Assembly: GCA_036927565.1 (NCBI GenBank)
Contig: JAYESD010000008.1
Coordinates: 111,274,279 to 111,338,278, forward strand
Length of the DNA stretch: 64,000 bases
Direction of reading: 5' to 3'
Source of the DNA: Tuctoria greenei
Lineage: Eukaryota > Streptophyta > Magnoliopsida > Poales > Poaceae
The notes beneath the pieces were generated by a model. That model ran no database searches. It worked only from the letters and a program-made list of their open reading frames with translations, and was not told the DNA's origin. Of this stretch, positions 31,399-42,351 are shown one piece after another. Made by a program: the position numbers and the translations under genes. The number at the start of each line of letters is the position of its first letter. Within the stretch, counting starts at the first letter, position 1.

Positions 31399-32797
31399 AT
31401 TAGGAATAGCACGCTTGAAAAGCACCTATTTTTGAAAACTACGAAGTAGTCGAGTGAGGATTAATTATTATGCCCACATAAGGTCTATTATAGTATTAGT
31501 TACTTAAGGTGGCAAGCTAACCTATGTGTTATTATATTCCGTAACGATGCTCCGACGTCAGGTAAGAGGTAAGGTATGCCCCCGCAAGCGGATAAATTGC
31601 GGTAAGCTCACCATGCGAGAGGTAGCATGTCATTGTTTCTGTGGCTTAGCACGAAAAGTCAATATGAGTCTCCGAAACTCTCCATGTTTCTCAGAGCATA
31701 TGAGACGTGGTATTCCAGCGTGCTTCAAAATTAGTGGGAGCCCCCGTCGGGTGGGACATAACCCGATGCGCCTCCTACTAGTGCAGCATTATGCAAAGAC
31801 GTGGGACCCTGTCGGGTGGTAGAAAACCCGGTCATGTAACTCGAGACGTGGCTTAGCTCGGGGCGGCCCATATGGAATGATACTGGACGGATGTTCTTAC
31901 TTTCATATATATTATTGTGACTGCCTAAAATGATCGCCCGTGCGGGCTGTGTCGTACGGCACGATATGATTGATCAGTAATTTGTGTGTAGTTGCAAGTA
32001 CACTAACTGCGTTATTCGTAGCTCTAGTAAAAACATTTGCGAGTGAACGTCATTAGTGCCACCGTTGAAACGTATACCGGAATACCGGCTTAGAATTTTC
32101 TTTGGTGAGGACGTAGTACCGACATTGCATTCGGGCTACATCGGCACGTCGACGGTTAAAATCCGTGCCGAGGGTGTAGCTCGCAAGACAAGCTTCATGT
32201 TAAGCTTCAAATACATATTTCCACTTTAAAATGATGAAAATGAAGTTTGAATCGAAACTGTTACCTTCAGTCTCTCCTCTATTATTCTGGTGGAACAATA
32301 GCCCAACTTTAAAAAGGAATATCTCCTAGTAGAATTATCCAATGAAATGGTTCCATACATGGTGGGAAATATCTGAGAGTCATCTAAATAGTTTCTGTTC
32401 ATCACCACTGCGTAATCTCCCTAGAACTTAATTAAAATTTGAAATTTCCAAAACCTGTCAAAACTCTCCATAAACTTAAACAGTTTCTGGACTGTTCACT
32501 ATTTTTACTATAACTCCCAGTAGAATCATACAATGGAAGTGTATTCTATATGTTTGGAAAGTTTAGGAAGTCCTCTCAAATTTATCTGTTCAACTCTAGA
32601 GCAGAATCCCTCTCCAACCTATTCAAAATTTCAATTCTCCAAACTCTGCCAAAGCTGGACAGAAAACTGAAACAGTTCTGTACCTTTACCATTTTAACTA
32701 TAGATCGCTGTAGAAAAATCGAATGAAGGCATGTGATATATTCCTGAAATCCTGATGAGATATGGACCAATGTTGTAATTTTAATTTTTGTCAAATT
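31399..32797 (+). other. A internal region, apparently non-coding
   Basis: I see no gag, zinc knuckle, protease or RT motif on either strand. The longest frame (31526-31822) is unrecognised. The stretch at 31720-31850 contains near-repeats of GGGTGG-ACATAACCCG / GGGTGG-AGAAAACCCGG. It ends where B begins. Confidence 0.5.
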
Positions 32798-34563
32798 TGT
32801 AGGATCGAAGAGCACGTGAAAAGCTACCAGAGGGGGGTGAATGGTAGATTAAAAAATCATACGCAGCAGAAACAATTAAATCCCAACCTCTTCGGCAGAA
32901 AATGATCTGTTAAAGAAATCGTGTGTGAGACTAATCTAAACGTGTTTCACCATTACAAAAGTGATAGATATCAGAGAGAATCAAATCACGAAGACGACAC
33001 AACAAGAATCACTCAAATCCGTCGAGAGAAACTCAAGTTACGATTGAAAGATCGAACAAAGGTCAATCTGTCCTACCCGAGAAAAACAGTTCTGGAACGC
33101 TTTAAAGAAACTCGTGTACATCATAAACCACAAATCAAATGACCGTGAAATTTTTAAAGATGATATAAAATCAAGTTGTGAAGACAACCCAAAAAGAATC
33201 ACGTCAATTGGATCTGTAAAACTCGAGTTATGATAAAACTACCGAAGAAAGGTAGTGCTTTGCAGAAAACTCGACGAGAAAAACTTGTCTGGGACAAGTC
33301 AGACGAACAAGGCACAAAAGTTCCTTTCAACTACAAATTTTATTCAATATAACACAAGAGGAAAAGCCCCAAAGTCGTCACCACAAGCTCTGGCCTCCCT
33401 TGCTTATATAACCAACCCTTAGGCCAACCCAAACTCAACTAGGACTCTAATCCTATTCAAATCACGAATCGCAACTTTCCATAACTTCTTAGGACTCTTC
33501 TATACACAGATAGAAGCAATCTTAAGACTTACAAACACATTACGAATGTATCCCACATTCATAAAACAACCCAAATTCGTGACCCACACGAAATCCTATC
33601 ATAACCAACTCAAAACTTTCCATATTTGAGTCAAACCCGACTCAGCCGCAGCTTGAGTCCATAACCTAGTCGATTGGACCTTTATGACCAATTCTTTACG
33701 TCCACATCTCTTCATCACATCTCGAAACCATGTAGCCACGTCCATGCACTCCTTTCATACGTGAAAACACCTTCCAACGACGTCCACGATACATTCATAT
33801 GCATTGTTCTTGATTCAAACATGTTGCGCAACCTCCCGATCAAATCAACCACAATTCCTCCCGAACTTGGTTGTTGAACCTCATCTTCCCTGCGACTAGT
33901 TCAACGGATCCCGTCACCAGCCATGTCTTGGACTCAAGCAACACCTGCACATGAATAAACAACCAATACTTCCTAGCATAAGTCCTTGACTTGACTCTCG
34001 TTAGTTCTGAAACTACAACATCTTACGTGAGCACCTCACATAAGCATGTTGCAAAACATAGCAAAATGATATCAACCATAACCACCAAAACACACCAAAA
34101 ACTTAGCAAATGAATACTAAGCGATCTTTCCATCAATGTAAAGCAAGTACGAATCATTGCAAAATAAAAGCAGAACCACTGCGATCAAGCTCCGAACCTT
34201 GCCAAAGCTAACTGGACCTTGAACCGGAGCTAACCAAAGCTAGTCGGACCTAGCGCCGGAGCTAGAAAAACATGTCGGAGCTAACCAACATAAATCAGAC
34301 CTAGCAAAACATATCGAAGCTTAACAAAGATATGTCGGAGCTATCAAAGACATGCCGGAGCTAAAGACAAAACTCACCGGAGCTACCCAAAAACATGTTG
34401 GACCTTGACAAAGCAAGTCGGAACTATTGTCGGACCTTGCAGAAGCTCGAAGCTAGAGTCAGACCTTGCTAAAAAGGGTGTTTTGGCAGAATTTCAGAAC
34501 TTTTATCATCAAAGCCAATGTATTCACTACAAGCCAATGTATTCAGCAAACATAGGTCTCACA
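32798..34563 (-). repeat. B 3' LTR (left copy)
   Basis: TGTAGGATCGAAGAGCACG to ATAGGTCTCACA; pairs with 48113-49863. TTATATAA at 33404-33411 lies at the equivalent place in all three family members. A local duplication of AAGCCAATGTATTCA occurs only in this copy (about 34511-34545). Confidence 0.88.
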
Positions 34564-34578
34564 ATCTCCTCCTTGATG
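34564..34578 (-). other. B polypurine tract
   Basis: Minus strand CATCAAGGAGGAGAT directly before the 3' LTR start TGTGAGACC; the expected priming site for plus-strand DNA. Confidence 0.7.
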
Positions 34579-35578
34579 AATGCATTGGCAACACCACTTA
34601 AGATCCGAACATTGGCTTATTCACATTAAAAGTTTTGAAAACAATTTCTCCCCCTTTGTAAAATAAAAATAACATGAGAAAAAAAACAAATTCTCCCCCT
34701 GAGAAGCATCGTGCCAAAACAATTGTGATATCAATTTCTCCCCCTTGCATACTTATTTTTAAAAAAATGTAAAAAATTCACATATTATCTCTCCCCCTTT
34801 GACAATGTATTCAGCAAGGTTAAAAAGAGAAATTTCAAATGTTATGAGCATATTATAACATATACATATAAACAAAGCTCATCCAAGTCATACTATCAAG
34901 TAACTTACACTATCACATCAATGAGATACATAATGTAGTGTAAGCCATGATAAAGATCAAATGTAATTTTCAATTTAAGAAAGTCATGATCTCACAAACT
35001 TAACTATTTCAAAACCTGAAAGCATGACACTAGTTGCTGCATTTTAATATTTTTCAAAGCACAAATTTAGATCATATGATATTTGCAAGATATTATATGC
35101 GCATATGCCTTATTCTAACCAACCAAGCCAAGCGTATGTCATTTGACAATCAGAAGCTTAAGGACATGGTTTTAGTCATACACAACTCCTTCCAAGTTCA
35201 TATCTAAGTGCAATGATAAGCAATCTCAAAAGAAGAAGTGAGATGCATGCATATTCTCTTGATCTTTTCTTAATTTATATTTATTCATAAAAACTCAACA
35301 TGTGAGTTGATTACTTGATTAATTCTTTATGATTAAAAGAACTTGTGAGCATGCAACAAGTTCAAAACAGCAAGAAAGTTCGACCATGACTAGATATAGT
35401 GTAAGTAGTTATTTCAATTACTAAACATGGCAAAAAACTACAAAATGTATAAAATGAGTAATGTAGTAAGAACTTTCATCATGTAAAAGGAATCACAAAG
35501 TCATATATGTATGAAATACTATGCTCATATTATTTTAATTTCAGATTCACACATAGAGTTCTTAAGTTTCAAAACCCC
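34579..35578 (-). other. B spacer between RNase H and PPT
   Basis: About 1 kb of AT-rich sequence with several CTCCCCCTT words (34645, 34690, 34740, 34790), that is repeated AAGGGGGAG tracts on the coding strand. No gene is supported. Confidence 0.5.
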
Positions 35579-36056
35579 TCAATGTAAGCCATGAGGATGC
35601 ATAACCCCTATTTCACTACGAATAAAACAAAAACGAGTGAAATCCAAAGGTTTTGTAAAAATGTCAGCCAATTGTTGTTCGGTATCTACATGGTGAAGCA
35701 CAATGTTTCCTTTTTTCAACATTATCACAGAGAAAGTGATACCTAATGTCAATGTGCTTAGTTCTAGAATGTTGCATGGGTTTTTTAGCAATGCAAATGG
35801 CACTAGTGTTATCACAAAATAGTGGAACACTATCTAGATCAACCCCATAGTCCTTAAGTGTTTGAACAATCCAAAGAATTTGTGAGCAAGCACTAGCAGC
35901 AGCTACATATTCAGATTCAGCTGTGGATTGTGCAACTGAGTTTTGTTTTCTAGAGGACCAAGCAACAAGTGAATTACCAAGAAATTTACAAGCACCAGAA
36001 GTACTTCTCCTATCAATCCTACAACCCCCAAAATCAGCATCCGAAAAAGCTTTCAA
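35579..36056 (-). pseudogene. B RNase H
   Basis: Motifs FSDADFGGCRIDRRSTSGACKF, AESEYVAAASACSQILW, LFCDNTSAICIAKKP and HSRTKHIDIRYHF are Copia RNase H signatures with catalytic Asp and Glu visible. A frameshift near 35700-35740 moves the end (HHVDTEQQLADIFTKPLD) into another frame. It degrades the RNA strand during reverse transcription. Confidence 0.88.
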
Positions 36057-36134
36057 AGTAATAGTTGAGGAAGAAGGAAGAAAAATACCAAATTGTTGAG
36101 TTCCATGTAAGTACTTGAGAATTCTTTTGAGGGC

Positions 36135-37064
36135 TTAATGATGTGAAGCATGTGGAGAGGCTTGAAACCGTGCACAAAGACATACGCTGAATTGTATGTC
36201 CGGTCTTGATGTCGTGAGGTACAAAAGTGATCCGATCATGCAGCTATATTCTTTTTGACCTATGGGTTCACCATCTTCATCAAGTTCAAGTGTTGTTGCT
36301 GTTCCCATTGGAGTCCGAAAAGGCTTGCTTTTGTCCATGTTGAAGCGCCTTAGGAGGTCTTTTGTATACTTCGTTTGATGCACAAATGTACCCTCCTTGG
36401 TTTGCTTGATTTGCAGCCCAAAAAAGTACGTGAGTTCTCCCATCATACTCATCTCAAATTCTAAACTCATCATAGCTGAAGACTTGGACACAAGATAATG
36501 AGAAGCACAACCAAAGATAATATCATCCACATACACTTGAACGAATAATGAGTCATTGCCATGCTTAAGCACAAAAAGAGTTTTATCAACCTCGCCCATG
36601 GTAAACCCCTTTTTAAGTAAGAATGTTTTTAACCTATCATACCATGCTCTAGGGGCTTGTTTGAGACCGTACAAGGATTTGGACAGATTGTAAACATGAT
36701 TAGGAAAATCTGAATTTTCAAAACCCGGTGGTTGTTTGACATAAACCTCCTCATCTATGTAGCCATTAAGAAAAGCACTTTTAACATCCATTTTATAAAG
36801 CTTAAAACCTTTAGATGCAGCAAAAGCTAACAAAATTCTTATGGCTTCTAATCTAGCAACAAGAGCAAAAGTTTCATCAAAATCTAGACCTTCAACTTGA
36901 GTGAAACCTTGAGCAACCAACCTAGCCTTATTCCTAACCACAACCCCATCCTCACTTTGTTTATTTTTAAACACCCATTTAGTTCCAATTAAAGTGTGAC
37001 CTTGAGGTGGAGGTACAAGTTTCCAAACATTATTTCTTTCAAAATTTTCTAACTCTTCTTGCAT
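36135..37064 (-). CDS. B reverse transcriptase (open frame)
   Basis: The 309-residue uninterrupted frame covers the whole Copia RT domain: GTKWVFKNK, NKARLVAQGFTQVEGLDFDETFALVA, KMDVKSAFLNG (about residues 91-101), LYGLKQAPRAWYD and YVDD (178-181), ending with RPDIQFSVCLCARFQASPH. The catalytic aspartates are intact. It stops at 36135, before RNase H, and the two are separated by a frame break. Of all pol domains in the window this one is best preserved. Confidence 0.9.
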   Translation of the reverse strand: MQEELENFERNNVWKLVPPPQGHTLIGTKWVFKNKQSEDGVVVRNKARLVAQGFTQVEGLDFDETFALVARLEAIRILLAFAASKGFKLYKMDVKSAFLNGYIDEEVYVKQPPGFENSDFPNHVYNLSKSLYGLKQAPRAWYDRLKTFLLKKGFTMGEVDKTLFVLKHGNDSLFVQVYVDDIIFGCASHYLVSKSSAMMSLEFEMSMMGELTYFFGLQIKQTKEGTFVHQTKYTKDLLRRFNMDKSKPFRTPMGTATTLELDEDGEPIGQKEYSCMIGSLLYLTTSRPDIQFSVCLCARFQASPHASHH

Positions 37065-37551
37065 GGCAACAATCCAAGATTCATTAGTGAGTGCGTGTGA
37101 TATATCTTTGGGTTCAAAAGAAGCAACAAAAGCAGAATGAGCATGAGATTTTGGATCGCAAAACCTAGACCGTGTGACTCATGAGATTTTTGATCGCAAA
37201 ACCTAGACCGTGTGACTCGTTCGTGCAAGCTTCCAATAATTTGTTGTGTAGGATGAATTTTGAGAACCCGGAGAGGAGTGGACACTTCACAAGCTTCTTC
37301 TTCTTCATGTTCATCACAAATCGATGAGCTTGTGACTTGAAGAGGATCTGGACCAGCAATGGTGGTCATCTGTGCTGGCTGTGAATCATAATCAGGAGTT
37401 GGAACAATGTCATTAGCTGCTGAATTTTTGGGCAGCAGCTCCACGGTTTCCTCATCTTCAACAAAATGCTCTCCCCCTGCGGATATGGATCTGGACCTGC
37501 AATGTTTGAGCTAGTACATGGGCTAGCTTCATCAAAAGACACCTCACAAGT
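37065..37551 (-). pseudogene. B linker between integrase and RT
   Basis: An acidic, low-complexity segment read in three frames (ESHGLGFAI, EEEEACEVSTPLRVLKIHP), normally variable in Copia elements. It contains a 38-bp tandem duplication (37143-37218), which shifts the frame. No enzymatic motif is present. Confidence 0.7.
37143..37218. repeat. 38-bp tandem duplication in B pol
   Basis: ATGAGATTTTGGATCGCAAA starts at 37143 and recurs with one change at 37181; 38 is not a multiple of three. Confidence 0.9.
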
Positions 37552-38387
37552 CTACACAATTTTGTTAGTGTCAAGTAAAAGCACACGGTAGCCTCTAGTA
37601 TGAGATGGATAACCAAGAAACATGTCATCAATAGATCTAGGTTCAAATTTATCAATATTACCATGTTTCTTAACAAAGCATTTGCAACCAAAGACCCGAA
37701 AGTGTGTAACACTAGGCCTATGTCCAAATCGGAGCTCATATGGTGTTTTACCTAGCTTAGCGCGCAAGAAAATACGATTTGAGACATAACAAGCAGTTGC
37801 AATCGCATCAGCCCAAAATTTCTTAGGAGTTTGATATTCATCAAGCATAGTCCTAGCCATCTCAACTAAGGTTCTGTTCTTTCATTCTACAACACCGTTT
37901 TGTTGAGGTACATATGGTGAAGAAAATTGATGATCTATTCCATTTCAGCACAAAATAGATCAAAAGATTGATTTTTAAATCCGGTTTCGTTATCACTTCT
38001 AATCGCTTTTAAAGATCTTGGGTGATCAATTGACAATCTAAGAAATAAAGTTATAAAGTGACTAAAAGCTTCATTCTTAGATGTCATAAAGTAAACCCAA
38101 GAGTATCTAGAATAATCATCAACAGTCACAAGAACATACCATTTACCTCTGAAGGATTGAACGCGTGAAGGTCCGACGGTGTCACGGTGCAAAAGTTGAC
38201 ATGGTTCAGTTGTCATGATCATTGTGAGAGGAGTATGTGAACCTGCAAGCATCTTAGCATGTCTACAAGAAGAAAACACAATTTCTTTGTCCCCTTTAAG
38301 CTTAGGCAGCCCACGTATGCGATAAAGATCACTAACACGCGTTAGATGATCAATGCCTACTTGACCAAGTCTACGATGCCAAATATA
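37552..38387 (-). pseudogene. B integrase
   Basis: Pieces in order: the end of the zinc region (SSCRHAKMLAGSHTPL), core start LLHRDTVGPSRVQSF with the first catalytic Asp, VDDYSRYSWVYFM, IRSDNETGFKN with the second Asp, then NGVVE with the catalytic Glu followed at once by a stop, and ARTMLDEYQTPKKFWADAI in the next frame. It ends with RVFGCKCFVKKHG. At least two breaks (near 37935 and 37880) destroy the frame. It would insert cDNA into the host genome. Confidence 0.85.
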
Positions 38388-38792
38388 TTAGTTCTTTGAA
38401 TCATTTGCAACTAGACACCTATGCTTAGATGAAGACATATCAAAATCATCTTTAAAAACTCTTGCAATCCGAGACATGTTAAAAATAAGCTCACTATTTG
38501 AATTTACAACTTTGCAGCAATTTTTAGTGAAAATAATTTCCAAATTTTCATCTAGCAGTTGTGAAACAGAAAGCAAGTTGTGTTTCAAATTTTTAACAAG
38601 TGCCACATCCTTCAAAGTGTAGTGATTATTTACTCTAACCGAACCCTTAGCAATTATAGGAGTTGAAGAATTATCAGCAAAAGTAACATTCTCTACATGT
38701 GACACAAAAGAGAGGGAGGAGAACCATTCTTTGTTACCGGTCATGTGGCGTGAGCAACCTGAATCCACAATCCAAATGTTCTCCTTCCTCAA
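38388..38792 (-). CDS. B protease and pre-integrase domain
   Basis: WIVDSGCSRHMTGNKEWF holds the aspartic protease active site in its intact Copia form (DSG). VTFADNSSTPIIAKGSV and KDVALVKNLKHNLLSVSQLL complete the domain and lead to the integrase zinc region. The frame stops at 38388, before the histidine-containing part. Compare D, where the same Asp is replaced. Confidence 0.85.
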   Translation of the reverse strand: MRKENIWIVDSGCSRHMTGNKEWFSSLSFVSHVENVTFADNSSTPIIAKGSVRVNNHYTLKDVALVKNLKHNLLSVSQLLDENLEIIFTKNCCKVVNSNSELIFNMSRIARVFKDDFDMSSSKHRCLVANDSKN

Positions 38793-38801
38793 GCGTGTAA
38801 C

Positions 38802-39600
38802 CTACATAGAATCACAATACGTCGATGACTCAATACTGGGGTTAGTCAAAAGGCATTTAGGAATCGAGTACTGAGTCACACGACGTCTAGCAGGAATAAC
38901 ACGCGAAAGCTGAGATAAAACAGCAGGTTTATGAGCCAAAGCTTGAGGATTTTTGTACCCAACCACTGTCCTATGAGATGTTACATGTGTAGAACAAAAA
39001 ACAGTAGGTTTGGGAGCAACCTTTGCATGTTTTCGACTCATTACAACAGATTTCATGTTCCTATCATCCGGTTTAGCAAGTGCAGCAAATTTTGCATGAA
39101 AGTTTTGAGATCTAGCAATCATTCTTTCCTTTTTCTGTTGTTTAGCTAGTCTATAACAAAAATATATGACATGGCTATCTCTACCACAGTAGGTACAATG
39201 AAATTTAACTTTGTGTTCATGTCTAGATGAGCAAGCAACATTTTTATTTGAAACCAAATGAGACAACACTCTTGCAGATTTGAAAACCACTCTTTTTGTT
39301 TAGGAACTGTTTGAATCAAACCACTTCCTAATGATTTTACAATTTTAGGTGGATGTTCCTTAGCATGAGCATGAGAATCAAAACCTAAACCAGTTTTATC
39401 ATTGCAAGACTTGGAAGAATTCAGCAGCAAGTTTAGGTTCTTATTCCCATTACAAAACCGATCTAATGTCCTATGCATGTCATCAAGTTTATTGGACAGA
39501 TCAAGGCAATTTTCAAATGAAGTTTTCCTTTTCATTTGCAATTGGAACAATATTTAACTTTATGAGAATGTAAGTGCAGCAAGTTCTTAAATGCAGGGGG
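38802..39600 (-). pseudogene. B gag C-terminal / pre-protease segment
   Basis: Two overlapping frames (39550-39146 and 39290-38802) encode Lys/His-rich sequence with CDLSNKLDDMHRTLDR-like helices and a CCHC-like CTYCGRDSHVIYFC motif near 39170-39210. It links gag to protease. It is not a known enzyme domain. Confidence 0.65.
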
Positions 39601-39624
39601 GACAACATTTTCATTTTACAATTT

Positions 39625-40959
39625 TCAAGTTTCATTAAGTGCAGCAAGTTCTTTGTTCTTTTCAATTTCTAACTCAAGTTTATCAAGTGGAGAGGTGTGC
39701 GCACTTCTTAATGAGGACAATTGTTCATATATTAATTCACATGTGGAACAAGAATCATCACTAGGAATCAAATATTTCAAACGATTAATTTCATATTCTA
39801 GTGACTCAATTTTAATTGCATTGTCCCTAAGATTTTTGTCCTTTTTCTTAACTATAACAGTGGCACGAGAAATAGCATCACACATTTCTTCGCAAGTAGG
39901 ACATACCTCTTCATTGTCGCTGTTGTGTTCAGCCTCCTCCATACATGATCTTGACTTGCCCGCCATGAAGCACAAGTTTGCCAAATCATCTTCTTCTTCG
40001 TCACTTCTAATGTCCACATCACTTGAGCCAAGTTCTTGAAGTGCGGAGATAAAACTGTTCACCAATTGACGTCCTGTAAAACCCTTCTTTTTCTTCATAT
40101 CTTTTGTAGAGGAGTGCTTCGTCCTTGTTTGCTTTTCATCCCGGGAAGTAGGAACTGAAGGGTTAGGGCAATCTGAACGAAAATGTCCTGTCTTACCACA
40201 TTCGATACATCCTTGAGGTCCAGAGCTTCCTCTCCTTCTAGTTCTAACATTTTGCAATGCTTTTGAGAACCTAGTAGAGAGAAGTACTAGCTCCTCCCCT
40301 GGAAACTCCTCAATCTGTTCCAGGGTTAGAGAGGACAACAAAGCAAGTGTACCACAAGATGAAGATTGATCGGAGCTAGGCATGTCACGTTGAGAAACAA
40401 AAGCAATAGACTTGTTAGGGTTCTTACGTGATATTATGTCAATTTCATGAGTTTTTAACTTGGAATATAGCACATCTAAAGTAAGTGTACTCATGATAGT
40501 AGATTCACGAGTAGATGTAACCTTCATCCCAAATTGACATGTTTAATGCACTAAACAATTGCCTAGCATTTTCAGCATCTGAAAAATTAACATTGACACT
40601 ACGCAAGTTGCTGAGAATTTTATTAAAGTGAGCAAAAAGGTCATCAATAGACTCACTGGGTTGCATCTCGAAGCGCATGTATTCTTTCTTGAACATGTTT
40701 TGCCTTACCTCCTTGATCGTGTTGGATCCTTCATGGTAGTCACAAAGTCCTTTCCACACATCGTATGCAGATTCGAGGTGTGCAACATGGTCGAAGTCGC
40801 TTTGAGTTAATCCTTGTATGATCAAGTTTCGAGCCTTGTTGTTGTTGTCGACATCTCTCAAATTTGTATCTTTAACTGGATCGTTTGATGGCACTTCGTT
40901 AGGCTTGTGTACCTTCTCCCATACTGCGAAGCCTTGAGCCTGGATGAAGGCTTCCATAC
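39625..40959 (-). pseudogene. B gag, main part
   Basis: From 40957: FIQAQGFAVWEKVHKPNEVP, ARNLIIQGLTQSDFDHVAHL and YDVWKGLCDYHEGSNTIKEV (UBN2-type Copia Gag). Then, after a frame break near 40510, KLKTHEIDIISRKNPNKS, a zinc knuckle CIECGKTGHFRSDCP near 40190-40230, and an acidic C-terminus. The first 23 codons are on the far side of E2 at 47982-48050. Apart from the frame break and the insertion it is largely open, unlike the B' copy. Confidence 0.88.
40955..40959. repeat. E2 target-site duplication, left copy
   Basis: CATAC directly before TGTCGGTGG; identical to 47982-47986. The uninterrupted B' relative has CATATG at this site. Confidence 0.9.
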
Positions 40960-41818
40960 TGTCGGTGGTTTTGATCCGGCAGATCTCCCAACACTACTAA
41001 AGTGTTAGAGGAGTTTGAGGTTCGGTGTGGGCGCGCGGAGATTCAAGAAGGTGAAGTGTAAATGACACGGGAGACATGAAGATTTACGTGGTTCGGGCCG
41101 CCTGAGCGTAATACCCTACTCAATGGGATGTGTTGGTGTTGTACTGGATGTAAGAGCTCAAAGTGAGTTCAGAGTGTAGAGTGAGCGCGTCGTCCGTCTG
41201 TCCTATGTATCGTCGGCCTGTCCTTTTATAGTACAAGGGCAGGCCGTTACAAGTTAGCCTGACCTGACATGTGGCCCTAGCGGTTACTAATATTGATACA
41301 CATTTGATGCGCTTAATTACCCTTAATAACCGAGTTACAGGCTTTGATAGCACCGTTACTGGTAATTAAGGTCGTCCGATCTTGTGTCATTAATATAATA
41401 TTAATGACACTTAATCGGGTCTTGAAGTCCTTGATTCCCCTTTGAAGATCCGGATCCATTGTGAAGTGTTCCGGAGGTTGGAGGCTGAAGATCCGACAGT
41501 TGGACATGTGGCAGCTCTGGAGTGTACTGTGGGAAACAGATAGGTCCGGTGCCACCTTACACGTGTCAGTTCTGGAGCTTCCCTCGGTCTGGGGTTAGGT
41601 TCGGGGGTGCTGCTATGGTACATAGCCCGGAGCTTCCCCCTTGTGGGCGGTAGCTCCGGATTGATAGTACACGTGGCGACCCTGGGACTAACCATGTTGA
41701 GGAAGCGGGTCCGGTTATGTCTGACATGTGGGCCTCCGAAGGTATTCAAATCAAGTAGATGATATTCCCTTGAGATCTTTGCAATCCCAAGGGGTATACG
41801 ATACCCAGGGTACCGACA
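40960..41818 (-). repeat. E2 3' LTR (left copy), 859 bp
   Basis: TGTCGGTGG to TACCGACA. TATA word CTATAAAAGG (minus) at 41222-41231. The U3 holds spaced ACATGTGG / ACACGTGT / ACACGTGG words resembling the E1 U3 G-box repeats. It differs from the right copy at roughly twenty positions in about 400 bases compared by eye. Confidence 0.92.
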
Positions 41819-41838
41819 GTGGCCCCCTGGGCCCACCT
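41819..41838 (-). other. E2 polypurine tract
   Basis: Minus strand GGTGGGCCCAGGGGGCCAC abuts the 3' LTR; a purine-rich tract of the type used for plus-strand priming. The same GGCCCCCTGG word heads the 70-bp units of E1. Confidence 0.6.
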
Positions 41839-42351
41839 CTGGGGAAGGCCCTTTAGGTGAAGTCATTCCGCCGGAGGTGGGTCCATCCTTCAACTTTTGA
41901 ACTGAGTCTTAAAAGGTCGTCGGATGTTCCGTTGGCGATGGTTTGGAGTTAAATCCTCGCCGCGTGGCATATCCCGTGTGCGGCAAATGAGATCTTTGGC
42001 GTGCGGATCTCACGCAATTGAAGGTCGCCGGTTCCCAATACGAAAATCGTATTGGTTCCACGCGCCTTGTCACGCTGCCACCTTCGGGCTTCCCGCCTCG
42101 TGATGACAACCATTCGCCTGGGTAAGAACCTCGACTTGATCGTCCGGGTGGTTCTGGGCCCTCTTGTCATCGGCTGGGTAGAACTTTTGAGTAGTATCTT
42201 CGACTTCTTTGCGGTTTCCATCCAAGCGTTGTGAGGGCTTACTTAAGAAGGAAAGCGCGCATCGTCTGGGGTTCTTTACGCCTCTCATCTGATCTTGCGC
42301 TCAAACTCCCAACTTGTGCTCGCTTTTCCTCTCTTGCCTTGCTGTGCCGCG
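41839..42351 (+). other. E2 leader of the opposite-strand gene
   Basis: Non-coding 5' region with a CT-rich stretch before the ATG (CTCGCTTTTCCTCTCTTGCC). It probably includes the promoter of the plus-strand gene. No clear TATA box is seen. Confidence 0.4.

Noticed and set aside
31526..31822. 98-residue ORF as gag of element A
   Set aside because: No Gag motif or zinc knuckle and no homologous frame in A'.
36135..37064. RT frame as an endogenous pararetrovirus
   Set aside because: The motifs (MDVKSAFLNG, LYGLKQAPRAWY) and the domain order are those of Ty1/Copia; no movement or coat protein is present.
42295..42351. Upstream start for the E2 opposite-strand protein
   Set aside because: The extension would need a non-ATG start; the ATG at 42352 begins the conserved sequence.
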